DNA of 64,000 nucleotides from Paenibacillus rhizophilus (lineage in GTDB: Bacteria > Bacillota > Bacilli > Paenibacillales > Paenibacillaceae), in contig NZ_RQPI01000004.1 of NCBI RefSeq assembly GCF_003854965.1, positions 268,758 through 332,757 on the forward strand, given 5' to 3'. Below are positions 18,798 through 26,903 of the stretch, one piece after another (positions within the stretch are counted from its first letter, which is position 1; every line of letters starts with the position of its first letter). A model generated the notes under the pieces. The model worked only from the letters and a program-made list of their open reading frames with translations. It ran no database searches and had not been told where the DNA came from. The position numbers and the translations under genes are program-made.

Positions 18798-19889
18798 TTA
18801 CAATTCCAGCACGGTCCAGCCTTTCGGGAACCGGGTCAGCGTCCGGGCGCCGCCTTCTGTGACAAGCACCTCGTCTTCGATCCGCACGCCGCCCAGTCCC
18901 GGAACATAAATGCCTGGCTCTACCGTGAAGACGTTACCGCTCTCCATGATGTCCTCATTCAGGCCGTGCAGGGAAGGATATTCATGCGTATCCATGCCAA
19001 GGCCGTGGCCCACGCGGTGAACAAAATAAGAACCGTATCCCGCTTCTTCGATAACGGTCCGCGCGGCCAGGTCGACCGAGCCGTATGAAGCTCCGGCTTT
19101 GGCGGCGGCAATGCCGGCCTCGTTGGCGGCCAGCACGGTATCATAGATGCGGACCAGCTCGCTGTCCGCCCGCTCCACGGCGAAGGTGCGGGTAATGTCG
19201 GAAGCATAGCCGTCCGCGAATACGCCGAGATCGAACATCAGCAGGTCGCCCGGCGCGATAAGACGGCTGCCGGGAACGCCGTGCGGGAGGGCGGTGTTAG
19301 TCCCGGACAGCACCATCGTATCGAAAGAGGGACCGGCTGCGCCAAGCTTTTTCATCAAATACTCCAGCTCCGCAACAAGCTCGATCTCGCTCACGCCTTC
19401 CTTCACATGGGTAAGCCCTTGGCGCAGCACTTCTTCAACCAGCTTGGCGGCATGCTCCATCCGCTCGATCTCCCCGGGCGATTTGATGGCGCGCATCCGG
19501 CGCAGAAGAGGGCCGATGTCGGCAAAGCCGTCCGCCTGGGCGGCGTTCGACAGTAACTCAAAGCGCGCTACGGAGACATGCTCTTTCTCAATGCCGAGCT
19601 TTCCGAGCTTGGTCCCGAAGCGGCTCTTCAGCAGGCTGTACGGATCATCCGTGTCGCTGTGCGTCACGATGGAGGAGACAGTCGACGAGGCATGCGCCGA
19701 CTCGGCGTCGAGCACGGGCACGACAAGCACCGGCTCCTCGCCGCGGACAAGCAGCAGGCCGAGAAACCGCTCATGCGGATTGCTGGCGAAGCCGGTCAGA
19801 TAGTATACATGCTTGGGATCGGTGACAAGCAGGGCGTCCAGCCCTTCCGCAGTCATTTCCTGTTCCAGATGTTTAAGTGCTTCATTCAT
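18798..19889 (-). CDS. Xaa-Pro peptidase, M24 family
   Basis: Cytoplasmic metallopeptidase of 363 residues that cleaves X-Pro bonds. The N-terminal creatinase domain (LLVTDPKHVYYLTGF) is followed by the pita-bread catalytic domain with all five metal ligands visible: two Asp in MFDLGVFADGYASDITR, His in HRVGHGLG, Glu in FTVEPGIY and Glu in VRIEDEVLV. A longer frame reaches 19916, but the ATG at 19889 follows AAGGGAG at about 12 bases. It follows the MBL hydrolase gene on the same strand, 28 bases after its end, so the two are probably co-transcribed. Confidence 0.9.
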   Translation of the reverse strand: MNEALKHLEQEMTAEGLDALLVTDPKHVYYLTGFASNPHERFLGLLLVRGEEPVLVVPVLDAESAHASSTVSSIVTHSDTDDPYSLLKSRFGTKLGKLGIEKEHVSVARFELLSNAAQADGFADIGPLLRRMRAIKSPGEIERMEHAAKLVEEVLRQGLTHVKEGVSEIELVAELEYLMKKLGAAGPSFDTMVLSGTNTALPHGVPGSRLIAPGDLLMFDLGVFADGYASDITRTFAVERADSELVRIYDTVLAANEAGIAAAKAGASYGSVDLAARTVIEEAGYGSYFVHRVGHGLGMDTHEYPSLHGLNEDIMESGNVFTVEPGIYVPGLGGVRIEDEVLVTEGGARTLTRFPKGWTVLEL

Positions 19890-19917
19890 TTGTGCATTGC
19901 TCTCCCTTCGATTCAAT

Positions 19918-20637
19918 TCAGGCTAACTCCTCAATAAGCTGCTGCGGACTGCCTTCGTACAAACCGCCATGGTAGCAGAGCACCCTGTCGATCGGCCGCC
20001 CCTCCAGGTTGCGGAGGCTGCGCAGCGCAAGCGGCATGTCCGGCGTCGCCATTTCCGAGGGGCCGGCGAGCTTGCCGGCCACGACTCGCAGTTCGTCGGC
20101 TGCCAGCAGCAGCTTGTCTTTTCGGAAATACAGGCAGATATGCCCAGGGGTGTGCCCAGGCGTATGGATGACTTCCACCCCGCCGCCCAAGGGCAGCACA
20201 TCTCCGTCCTGCAGGACCGTGAATCCGCCAAGACCGGGTAGACCTTCAAGAAAATGCAGGGCCAGATCCTTGAACTCGCCGGACATCTGCGCGATGCGCT
20301 CCTTGGAGAATTTGATCAGCGGAAGACTGCCGTTCAGATAAGGAATATCGTCCGCGTGAACCAGAACTTCCAATTCGGGTATCCGGCTTACGAGTTCCGG
20401 CAGGTTTCCGATATGATCGATATCCTGATGCGTAATAAGAACACGCTTGATGTCGGATATTTCCGCTCCGGCATCTTCGACCGTCTGCTTCAAGGCATCG
20501 AATTGTCCGAGCATGCCTGTATCAATAAGTGTCAGGCCGTCTTCGTCTTTCAGCAGCGCCGGATAAATTTCGGTGGGCCCGAACACGGGGGAAAGCATGG
20601 GCACTTTCAGCGCGATAACCGATTGCGAGAGCTTCAT
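19918..20637 (-). CDS. MBL-fold metallo-hydrolase
   Basis: Metallo-beta-lactamase fold protein of 239 residues. Metal-binding motifs are present: THQDIDHIG (HxxxDH), a downstream HTPGHTPGH, and a final YHGG. Asp at TLIDTGM is the usual early acidic residue. The substrate could be a thioester or lactone; sequence alone does not say. The longest frame starts at 20718 but runs through the promoter. The ATG at 20637 lies downstream of a plausible sigma-A promoter. The region just before it contains GGGAG/CTCCC, which could form a small hairpin. Confidence 0.85.
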   Translation of the reverse strand: MKLSQSVIALKVPMLSPVFGPTEIYPALLKDEDGLTLIDTGMLGQFDALKQTVEDAGAEISDIKRVLITHQDIDHIGNLPELVSRIPELEVLVHADDIPYLNGSLPLIKFSKERIAQMSGEFKDLALHFLEGLPGLGGFTVLQDGDVLPLGGGVEVIHTPGHTPGHICLYFRKDKLLLAADELRVVAGKLAGPSEMATPDMPLALRSLRNLEGRPIDRVLCYHGGLYEGSPQQLIEELA

Positions 20638-20675
20638 CTTTTTCGGGAGGGCTCCCGGTTCACTTCCTTTCAAAT

Positions 20676-20703
20676 ATTGTACAATGAATAGAGAATATCT
20701 TAA
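20676..20703 (-). promoter_or_regulatory. Sigma-A promoter of the MBL hydrolase gene
   Basis: On the minus strand TTAAGA (20698-20703), 16 bases, TACAAT (20676-20681). The -10 matches 5 of 6 and the -35 matches 4 of 6. It lies about 40 bases before the chosen ATG. Confidence 0.55.
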
Positions 20704-20841
20704 TCCATTCGCCTGCAAAAGGCCAGGGGCTGCCGAAGCCCTTGCGGCTCGGGCATTTCATAGTCAGACGTTATGAATTGACTTTCCATACGGCCATGGA
20801 TTACTTTGAAACTAGTACGCGCTTGATGGAGGGATGAACGG

Positions 20842-21345
20842 ATGGATTGGCAGGAGAGCAATATTGAAGACGCTACGCTGGAGGATCTGGCGGGTATTGT
20901 GGCCATTTATAATTCCACTATAGCGGGCAGGATGGTTACGGCCGACCTAGAACCCGTGGGCGTGGAGGACAGGCTTGCCTGGTTTCATGAGCATGGCAGC
21001 GGCCACCGCCCGCTGTGGGTGCTCAAGAAGGACGGAGAAATTGCGGCCTGGCTGAGCTTTCAGTCGTTCCATGAAAGACCGGCCTATAACGGAACGGCCG
21101 AATTGAGCATTTATGTAAACGAAAAATACAGGGGAACCGGAGCCGGAAGCCTGCTTGTGGGCAAAGCACTCGAAGAATGCGGGCGGCTGGGGATAAGCAA
21201 TCTGGTCGGATTGGTATTCGGGCATAACGGGCCAAGTCTGGGACTTTTGAAGAAGTTCGGCTTTGAACGCTGGGGGCTGCTGCCGGGAGTAGCCGATATG
21301 GACGGGATACTGCGCGATCTGGTTATTGTTGGACGAAAGGTTTAA
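20842..21345 (+). CDS. GNAT N-acetyltransferase, phosphinothricin acetyltransferase (PAT/Bar) type
   Basis: Acetyl-CoA dependent acetyltransferase of 167 residues. It has the PAT-type N-terminus ([18 protein letters not shown]), an R..WF segment, [14 protein letters not shown], and the acetyl-CoA pyrophosphate loop [12 protein letters not shown]. This subfamily acetylates small amines such as phosphinothricin or methionine sulfoximine; the physiological substrate here is unknown. GGAGGGATGAACGG precedes the ATG. It stands alone, divergent from the MBL hydrolase gene and convergent with the HxlR gene. Confidence 0.88.
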   Translation: MDWQESNIEDATLEDLAGIVAIYNSTIAGRMVTADLEPVGVEDRLAWFHEHGSGHRPLWVLKKDGEIAAWLSFQSFHERPAYNGTAELSIYVNEKYRGTGAGSLLVGKALEECGRLGISNLVGLVFGHNGPSLGLLKKFGFERWGLLPGVADMDGILRDLVIVGRKV

Positions 21346-21370
21346 AGCATCTGAACTCTTTGATGGTGAA

Positions 21371-21405
21371 AAAAAAGAAACCGGCCTGGCCGGTTTCCCT
21401 TTTAT
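21371..21405. terminator. Bidirectional terminator
   Basis: GAAACCGGCC pairs with GGCCGGTTTC with almost no loop, flanked by AAAAAAA on the left and CCTTTT on the right. It lies between the convergent acetyltransferase and HxlR genes. Confidence 0.75.
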
Positions 21406-21423
21406 ACGGCGATCTTAGATCGT

Positions 21424-21762
21424 TCAGGTGTGCGGGCTATTGCATTCGGAATCGGCTTCAATCCAGTCCCGGGACCAATGTTCCAAACCACGGATAACCG
21501 ATTCAAGCGCCATTCCTTTTTCGGTCAGAGAATATTGAATGCGCACCGGCGTCTCAGGGAACACTTCCCGGCGCACGATGCCCTCCTGCTCCAGATCCTT
21601 CAGCCTCTCGGATAGAAGTCTTCCGCTGAGAGGAAGGGAGGCTTCGATGCTGCCGAAACGCTGGGGTCCTTGAAGCAGCTGGTAAATGATCAGACCGGTC
21701 CAACGCTTTCCGATAATATCCATGCTTTTTTGCAGACGGGGACATAAGGAAGTCTGCTTCAT
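21424..21762 (-). CDS. HxlR-family transcriptional regulator
   Basis: Winged-helix regulator of 112 residues, normal length. It has CPRLQKSMDIIGKRWTGLIIYQLLQGPQRFGSIEASLP, with the N-terminal cysteine that many HxlR/YodB-type proteins use as a redox or electrophile sensor, then LSERLKDLEQEGIVRREV and the wing (PVRIQYSLTEKGM). The ATG at 21762 follows AGAGGTGAG; a GTG three codons earlier lies inside that site. It is divergent from yqkE. A perfect 14-base palindrome lies between them and may be its operator. Confidence 0.9.
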   Translation of the reverse strand: MKQTSLCPRLQKSMDIIGKRWTGLIIYQLLQGPQRFGSIEASLPLSGRLLSERLKDLEQEGIVRREVFPETPVRIQYSLTEKGMALESVIRGLEHWSRDWIEADSECNSPHT

Positions 21763-21816
21763 GAGTCTCACCTCTTGCTTACTATTATAAACGAAAAGGC
21801 AATGGACCTAAACAAA

Positions 21817-21830
21817 TTTAAGTACTTAAA
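21817..21830. promoter_or_regulatory. Palindromic operator candidate
   Basis: TTTAAGTACTTAAA is a perfect 14-base palindrome between the divergent HxlR and yqkE genes. It directly precedes the GGAGGG of yqkE. HxlR proteins bind short palindromes of this kind near their own gene. Confidence 0.45.
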
Positions 21831-21843
21831 GGAGGGAATTGCA

Positions 21844-22104
21844 ATGGCAAAAAAGAAGAAAATGCCGAACGCTCCGCGGGCGGGCAAAGAGGAGGCTCAG
21901 GCTACCTTAAAGGACCTGCTGAGCAGCGAAGTGCTGAACAAGCTCAAGGCGCAGGCCGATGAGCTGAAGAATGAGGAGGCCAGCCGCAAAGAAGCGGAGC
22001 GGAAGGCGGCGGAGGAAGCGCGCAAGACGGAGCAGAAGCGCCTGGACAACGATTTTGCCCATCTGCTGGAGAACAGCAGCCAAGACTGGCGGAAATATAA
22101 ATAA
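21844..22104 (+). CDS. yqkE: YqkE-like small protein (DUF3886)
   Basis: Small soluble protein of 86 residues, highly charged. The N-terminus is MAKKKKMPNAP. A long Lys/Glu/Ala-rich helix follows (about 25-70, likely coiled coil), and the end is FAHLLENSSQDWRKYK, the conserved part of this family. Function unknown. The frame is open to 21775, but AAAGGAGGGAATTGCA directly before the ATG at 21844 decides the start. It is divergent from the HxlR gene and followed by its own terminator. Confidence 0.82.
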   Translation: MAKKKKMPNAPRAGKEEAQATLKDLLSSEVLNKLKAQADELKNEEASRKEAERKAAEEARKTEQKRLDNDFAHLLENSSQDWRKYK

Positions 22105-22113
22105 TACAAGAAG

Positions 22114-22145
22114 AAGCTGTCCGGGACATTCGGCCGGCTTTTTTT
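22114..22145 (+). terminator. Terminator of yqkE
   Basis: AGCTGTCCG pairs with CGGCCGGCT (one wobble, one mismatch) across a GGACATT loop, followed by seven T. Confidence 0.65.
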
Positions 22146-22284
22146 AAGCCCTCTGCCCAAGCGGCCTCGTGATCATAAAACGCCCTGCAAAGATTAAAAA
22201 GTTGTAACTAAATGAGTGAAGAGGCGGAATATGATTAGGGTACAAATGGAAGCGAGACTGCCAAATTGTAAGGAGAACTTCACA

Positions 22285-23463
22285 TTGAGAAAAATAATCG
22301 CCCCTGTATTGGCTGCCCTAATCCTGATCGGTCTTGCCGCTATTTTCGGTTTCAGACCAAAGTTCCGTGATGTCGATTTTGAGGTTGGCGGGCGGGTGAT
22401 AAAAGCATCCGGTCCCTTCGAATACTCGGATCATGAGCTGCTCGTTCCGCAAAAGTTCGCCGAAAGACTTCTGGGCGCAAATATCCGCTGGGATCGGCCG
22501 GCTCCTTTGCCGAAAGGGGTCTATTATAGAGACAAAGTGGCGGTCTTGATGTACCACCACCTATCCCGGAAACCGCTGCTGCCCTCGGTTTTGTCGGAGG
22601 ACCGGTTCGCCGAGCAGATGATGCTGCTGAAAAAGGACGGCTATCATGTGATTACAATGGGGCAGTACCGGCGGTTTATGCTTGCTGACGGCAAGGTTCC
22701 GGATAATGCGGTGCTGCTTACCTTCGATGACGGCTATGAGAGCTTCTATAAGCTGGCATTTCCTGTCTTGCGAAAATATGGCTACACGGCGGTGAACTTC
22801 GTCATCGTCTCCGATGTCGACAACCCCGGCAAGGGAGGCTTGCCCAAGCTGACCTGGAGCCAGATGCGGGAGATGAAAAAATTCGGCATGGGCTTCTTCA
22901 ATCATACCTATGACCTGCATTATTTCGCCCCCGTAGATGCCGAAGGAGGGGAGGAGCCGGCGCTCAGCGCGCTGCTGTACATTGACGACGAAACGCGCAG
23001 CGAGTACAACGAAGAATATTACCGCAGAGTGACCGGGGATCTCGGATTGGCTGAGCGCAGGCTGAAGGAGGAGCTCGGCAATACCGACTCAGCGCTTGCC
23101 TTTCCGTACGGTTCATACAATGACCGCGTGATGACCGCAGCGGGTTCGCTTGGGATTCCCCTGACTTTCACCGTGAAGGAAGGCCTGGCAGACAGGGGCG
23201 AGACGAATGCTGACCGCATCAACGCGGGAAGCAATCTGCGTACACCCGCCGAGACGATAGACCGGATCAGAAAGTTTGTGCCCAAACGGGAACTGACGGT
23301 TAACGGGCGCGGCGTGCTGTTTTCCGGCATCCAGCCGGAGTTCAGACAAGGCATGCTGCTCGTTCCGCTTGATGAGATTTGCCGGTCGCTGCACATCGCC
23401 ATGAATTATGACCGGCTGAAGGGCATGGTGAAGCTGACGATGCCGAAGGCGAATCATGCGTAG
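22285..23463 (+). CDS. Membrane-anchored polysaccharide deacetylase (PgaB/IcaB-like)
   Basis: Deacetylase of 392 residues from this start. A signal anchor (LRKIIAPVLAALILIGLAAIFGF) is followed by a short copper amine oxidase N-type segment (FEVGGRVIKASGPFEYSDHE, LLVPQKF), then the NodB domain with AVLMYHHL, TFDDGYES (catalytic Asp and metal Asp) and NHTYDLH (metal histidines in the PgaB/IcaB spacing). It ends with a second amine oxidase N-like segment (LTVNGRGVLFSG, MLLVPLDEICRSL). It should act on cell-wall or exopolysaccharide N-acetyl groups outside the membrane. A TTG at 22285 has AAGGAG at 9 bases and starts the anchor cleanly. The alternatives are ATG 22231 (GAGGCGG) and GTG 22216. Confidence 0.85.
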   Translation: MRKIIAPVLAALILIGLAAIFGFRPKFRDVDFEVGGRVIKASGPFEYSDHELLVPQKFAERLLGANIRWDRPAPLPKGVYYRDKVAVLMYHHLSRKPLLPSVLSEDRFAEQMMLLKKDGYHVITMGQYRRFMLADGKVPDNAVLLTFDDGYESFYKLAFPVLRKYGYTAVNFVIVSDVDNPGKGGLPKLTWSQMREMKKFGMGFFNHTYDLHYFAPVDAEGGEEPALSALLYIDDETRSEYNEEYYRRVTGDLGLAERRLKEELGNTDSALAFPYGSYNDRVMTAAGSLGIPLTFTVKEGLADRGETNADRINAGSNLRTPAETIDRIRKFVPKRELTVNGRGVLFSGIQPEFRQGMLLVPLDEICRSLHIAMNYDRLKGMVKLTMPKANHA

Positions 23464-23673
23464 CGCCGCGACAAAGGAACGTCCAAGACGTCCAGGAACT
23501 GGAGAATCACCGGTCAATTCATCCGGCAGAACCTCGTTCGCGTCTCTCGGCCCGCTCATTGCCGCTTACAGTCTGGCTTCGCTCGGCTCCTATAATGGCG
23601 AAGCGGGGAAGCCGCCAGTGGACGAACCCATAGCTTCGTCTTACAATCATTTACAATGTTCATTTAAGAGTTT

Positions 23674-23682
23674 TGGCATAAT
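23674..23682 (+). promoter_or_regulatory. Extended -10 promoter candidate
   Basis: TGGCATAAT is an extended -10 (TGn plus CATAAT), 32 bases before the phosphodiesterase start codon. No clear -35 is visible. The rest of the 23464-23714 gap shows nothing I can name. Confidence 0.35.
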
Positions 23683-23714
23683 GCTTATTCAAATAAAGCG
23701 GGGAGCTGACCTAT

Positions 23715-24218
23715 ATGAAAGTGGGAATCGTTTCGGATACGCACATGGGCCGGATGGCGAAGCTGCCGAAGGCGCTGACGGAAGGTCTGGCCGGAGTCGA
23801 GCTGATTCTGCATCTGGGCGATTGGGTCGATCTGGCCGTCTATGACGAGCTGTCCGCTTTGGCTCCGGTAGAAGGAATTGCCGGAAACAATGACGGAAGC
23901 GAGATTGTGCGGCGCTTCGGCGAACGCAAAATCATAACACTTGCGGGCGCGCGCATCGGTATGGTTCACGGGCATCGGCCGTATACCGGCAAGGGGACGG
24001 ACAGCAATGCGCTAAGGGCGTTTGCCGGCGAGAGCCTTGACTGCATCCTGTTCGGCCACTCGCATCAACCGCTGATGCGGAGCGAGAACGGCGTGCTGCT
24101 GTTCAATCCGGGCTCGCCTACGGATAAACGGCGGGAGAAGCTGTATTCCTTCGGACTGATGGATATTGAGGGTGGAAAGATCGAAGCCCGCCATATTTTT
24201 TACGAGTCGAAAGGATGA
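23715..24218 (+). CDS. YfcE-family metallophosphodiesterase
   Basis: Calcineurin-like phosphoesterase of 167 residues, normal for the YfcE/MJ0936 type. All metal-binding motifs are visible: SDTHMG, LGDWVD, GNNDG, HGHRP and GHSHQP. It hydrolyses phosphodiesters in vitro in related proteins; the natural substrate is not settled. The start has GGGGAGCTGACC upstream. It is followed after 6 bases by an acetyltransferase gene, so the two form a small operon. Confidence 0.9.
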   Translation: MKVGIVSDTHMGRMAKLPKALTEGLAGVELILHLGDWVDLAVYDELSALAPVEGIAGNNDGSEIVRRFGERKIITLAGARIGMVHGHRPYTGKGTDSNALRAFAGESLDCILFGHSHQPLMRSENGVLLFNPGSPTDKRREKLYSFGLMDIEGGKIEARHIFYESKG

Positions 24219-24224
24219 GGAGAC

Positions 24225-24755
24225 ATGGCTTTTGAACTGCGGGAGCTGGCGGTTCCGGAAGATAAAAAGATTTACGAGATGGCCCGCGAAATCGGCCCCG
24301 GAGAGAACGGGTTTGTGAACAGCCTCTATACTGCCGGATATTCCAAATTTCTGAACCTACTTCCGGTGCTGCGCGATTATTCCTCCGGGATCGATCTGCC
24401 TCCGGGACATGTGCCGCAAACCCTGTATTTCCTGTATGCGGACGGCAGGCCGGTGGGCTATGGCAAGCTCCGTCACCGGCTGACCGACAGCCTGCTTGTT
24501 ACCGGGGGCCATATCGGTTATTGCATCCGGCCTACCGCGCGGAGAAGAGGCTACGGCACGGCTCTGCTGTCCGGGCTGCTGGGCAAAGCGTCCGAGCTGG
24601 GCATCGACCGGGTGCTCCTTACCTGCGAAGAGGGCAATGAAGGGTCGCGGCGCGTCATCGAGAACAACGGGGGGCGGCTGGCCGAGCTGGACAACCGGTA
24701 CTGCCGGTACTGGATCGGCCTTTCGAATGTTCAGGCGGCGGCAGGCCGGGATTAG
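24225..24755 (+). CDS. GNAT N-acetyltransferase
   Basis: Acetyltransferase of 176 residues of the predicted type that acetylates a small molecule. Key segments: GYGKLRHRLTDSLLVTGGHIGYCIRPTARRRGYGTALL, which holds the beta-4 strand and the R-R-G-Y-G-T acetyl-CoA loop, and later LTCEEGNEGSRRVIENNGG, typical of the YoaP/YjcK-like family. GATGAGGAGAC precedes the ATG, 6 bases after the phosphodiesterase stop. The substrate is unknown. Confidence 0.85.
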   Translation: MAFELRELAVPEDKKIYEMAREIGPGENGFVNSLYTAGYSKFLNLLPVLRDYSSGIDLPPGHVPQTLYFLYADGRPVGYGKLRHRLTDSLLVTGGHIGYCIRPTARRRGYGTALLSGLLGKASELGIDRVLLTCEEGNEGSRRVIENNGGRLAELDNRYCRYWIGLSNVQAAAGRD

Positions 24756-24840
24756 TCCAAATAATGCGGCAATTTCTCCATGGCAAAGCGCTGAGGCCGA
24801 TTTTACAATGACGGTATAATGGCTTTGACAAAAGGGAGCG

Positions 24841-25314
24841 ATGAAAGTGACACGGTATGTTGCGGTGCGGGCGGGGCTTGAGGATTTGGAAAAGATCGTA
24901 CCTTTGTTCGACGGGTATCGGATCTTTTACAGACAGGAATCGGACCGGGAGCGCGTGAGGGCGTTTTTGGAAGAACGGCTTAATAAGCAGGAGTCGGTTA
25001 TTTTTCTGGCGGTTGAACAGGAGGAAGAGGGCGGCGCCGGACGCGCGGTCGGCTTTACGCAGCTGTACCCCTCTTTTTCGTCGGTTACGATGCAGCGGCT
25101 GTGGATTCTGAACGATTTGTACGTCTCGGAAGAGGCGCGGGGAAGTGGCGCAGGTGCGGTGCTGATGGAAGCGGCCCGCGCGTATGCGCAGGAGACCGGC
25201 ACGAAGGGGCTGACGCTTACCACATGGACCGATAATTTTACCGCTCAGCGGCTGTACGAGAAGCAGGGCTACATCAGGGATGACGAATTTTACAGCTACA
25301 ATCTTTTTTTCTGA
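24841..25314 (+). CDS. GNAT N-acetyltransferase
   Basis: Acetyltransferase of 157 residues. It has VGFTQLYPSFSSVTMQRLWILNDLYVSEEARGSGAGAVLMEAA with the R-G-S-G-A acetyl-CoA loop, then TWTDNFTAQRLYEKQGY. This resembles the AAC(6')-like and ribosomal-alanine-like GNATs of bacilli; the substrate is unknown. AAAGGGAGCG is directly before the ATG. A perfect TATAAT (24815-24820) lies 20 bases upstream but lacks a good -35. It is a separate unit from the upstream acetyltransferase. Confidence 0.85.
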   Translation: MKVTRYVAVRAGLEDLEKIVPLFDGYRIFYRQESDRERVRAFLEERLNKQESVIFLAVEQEEEGGAGRAVGFTQLYPSFSSVTMQRLWILNDLYVSEEARGSGAGAVLMEAARAYAQETGTKGLTLTTWTDNFTAQRLYEKQGYIRDDEFYSYNLFF

Positions 25315-25382
25315 CTATAATACTTGGGGATAACGGCTTAAGTCCGGTCCTCCAGCATTAGTAGAGACTAAGGGGCGTTGAA

Positions 25383-26093
25383 ATGGAAAGCAGCGGGAAA
25401 CGGGCTATTTTTTTTGATTTGGACGACACGCTTTATGATCATTTGGTTCCTTTCCGGGAAGCGGTGAGGGAAGTGATTAAGCCGGACGAGAGCGTGCTGG
25501 ATGTGCTGCATTTATTCGACCGGGTCAGATACCATAGCGACCAGCTATGGCCGAAGTATCTGCAAGGGGAGTTTACGCTGAAGGAGACGCGGGTGCGGCG
25601 GATGGAAATCGCATTTGAGGAACTCGGGATTCCTCTCACCCGGGAGCAGGCGGCGCTTGTGCAGGAAGGCTATATCAGCCGCCAGTACAACATCAAGATG
25701 ATTGACGGCGTTCTCCCGCAGTTGAAACGGCTTATGGCCGATGGGCATGTGGTAGGCATCATTACCAACGGGCCGGTAGATCATCAAATGAGCAAAATCC
25801 GCGGACTCGGTGTGGACAAGCTGATTCCCATGGATCGGATCTTCGTTTCGGACGCCGTCGGCATCGCCAAGCCGGACCCGGGAATTTTCGCTTATGTCAA
25901 CCGGAAGACGGGGACGGAAGCGGGAAACAGCGTCTATGTCGGCGATACCTGGCATAACGATGTAGTCGGCGCCCTTGATGCGGGCTGGGAAATGTGCTGG
26001 TACAATCCGAGAGGAAAGAAACCGGCCACCGCTCATACTCCGACCTATATTTTCCGGAATTATGAAGAGTTTGCCGGTCTGCCGATCGTTTAA
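25383..26093 (+). CDS. HAD-family hydrolase (YjjG-like)
   Basis: Haloacid dehalogenase-type phosphatase of 236 residues. Motif I is FFDLDDTLYDH (nucleophile and acid Asp), motif II IITNG, motif III lysine in KPDPGIF, motif IV VGDTWHNDV. A helical cap domain lies between motifs I and II (about residues 20-100). It probably dephosphorylates a nucleotide or sugar phosphate in the cytoplasm. AGGGGCGTTGAA precedes the ATG. It is a single gene. Confidence 0.9.
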   Translation: MESSGKRAIFFDLDDTLYDHLVPFREAVREVIKPDESVLDVLHLFDRVRYHSDQLWPKYLQGEFTLKETRVRRMEIAFEELGIPLTREQAALVQEGYISRQYNIKMIDGVLPQLKRLMADGHVVGIITNGPVDHQMSKIRGLGVDKLIPMDRIFVSDAVGIAKPDPGIFAYVNRKTGTEAGNSVYVGDTWHNDVVGALDAGWEMCWYNPRGKKPATAHTPTYIFRNYEEFAGLPIV

Positions 26094-26157
26094 GCGAATA
26101 ACCCATAATCTTATATATTTATAAGAAAAGGATGAAAAGGGGAGCCTTCACACGTTA

Positions 26158-26284
26158 GAGGGAAAAGCTCCGTCTAATCCTCCTTGTTCTTGCGAGATTA
26201 GCGAATTACATGGAAAAACTCCAGCTATTTCTCCAGAATGGCTCTCAATAGGCCTATTTTGGATAATTTAGCTGGAGTTTTTCC
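26158..26284. repeat. Palindromic intergenic repeat
   Basis: GGAAAAACTCCAGCT (26212-26226) and its exact reverse complement (26270-26284) flank a 43-base centre. A degenerate direct copy of the left arm, GGGAAAAGCTCCGTCT, starts near 26160, about 51 bases earlier. The element fills most of the 315-base gap between the HAD and sigma-factor genes. It looks like a dispersed palindromic repeat, but its copy number cannot be judged from this window. Confidence 0.6.
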
Positions 26285-26408
26285 GCTTAAATGGCTCAGT
26301 GCAGCTATAGGTTTACGCGTTGCAATACATAATATTTCTGCCAAAAAATTTCGGACAACAACAACATTCCGGCCGCTGCATCGTTATATCACCGAAAGGA
26401 GGTGCAGG

Positions 26409-26903
26409 ATGGGGCCCGGGCACCTGGAGCAGCTGCTTCAACCTAAAATGGCGGAGATCCGCCGTTATTTAATCCGATTGGGCGCTGGCGCCGCCGATGC
26501 GGAGGACATTGTACAGGACACGGTCTATAAGGCGCTGCTGTATCTTGAAGCGATCGACGAACGCAAGTTCAGCGCTTGGCTGTATAAGGTTGCGATCAAC
26601 CGCTATTATGATCTGTGCCGAAGGCAGAGACGGTTTCACTATGACGAGGAACCCGGAGATTATGCCGCTTCGGAGAGCGGACTGCCGGAAGAAACTCTGC
26701 TGAGGCGGGAGCAAAAAGACCTGATCGAGCGCATTCTCGGGAAGCTGAATCCTGCGCACAGACAACTGATACTGATGAAATACGAGATGGAGCTGTCCTA
26801 TAAAGAGATGGCGGGCCTCTTGGGCATCAGCGAGGGGAAGGTGAAAGCTTCCTTGTACCGCGCAAGACAGCAATTTCAAAACCATTACGGAGGTGAGGAA
26901 TAA
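26409..26903 (+). CDS. RNA polymerase ECF sigma factor
   Basis: ECF sigma factor of 164 residues. Region 2 (IRRYLIRLGAGAADAEDIVQDTVYKAL, AWLYKVAINRYYDLCRRQ) binds the -10 element and core enzyme; region 4 (LNPAHRQLILMKYEMELSYKEMAGLLGISEGKVKASLYRARQQ) is the -35-binding helix-turn-helix. The frame is open back to 26238 through the intergenic repeat, but AAAGGAGGTGCAGG before the ATG at 26409 decides the start. The next gene starts directly at its stop (TAAATG) and is its likely anti-sigma factor. Confidence 0.93.
   Translation: MGPGHLEQLLQPKMAEIRRYLIRLGAGAADAEDIVQDTVYKALLYLEAIDERKFSAWLYKVAINRYYDLCRRQRRFHYDEEPGDYAASESGLPEETLLRREQKDLIERILGKLNPAHRQLILMKYEMELSYKEMAGLLGISEGKVKASLYRARQQFQNHYGGEE

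Noticed and set aside
23456..23845. 129-codon frame in the gap before the YfcE gene
   Set aside because: It overlaps the YfcE gene out of frame and has no recognisable protein or ribosome binding site.
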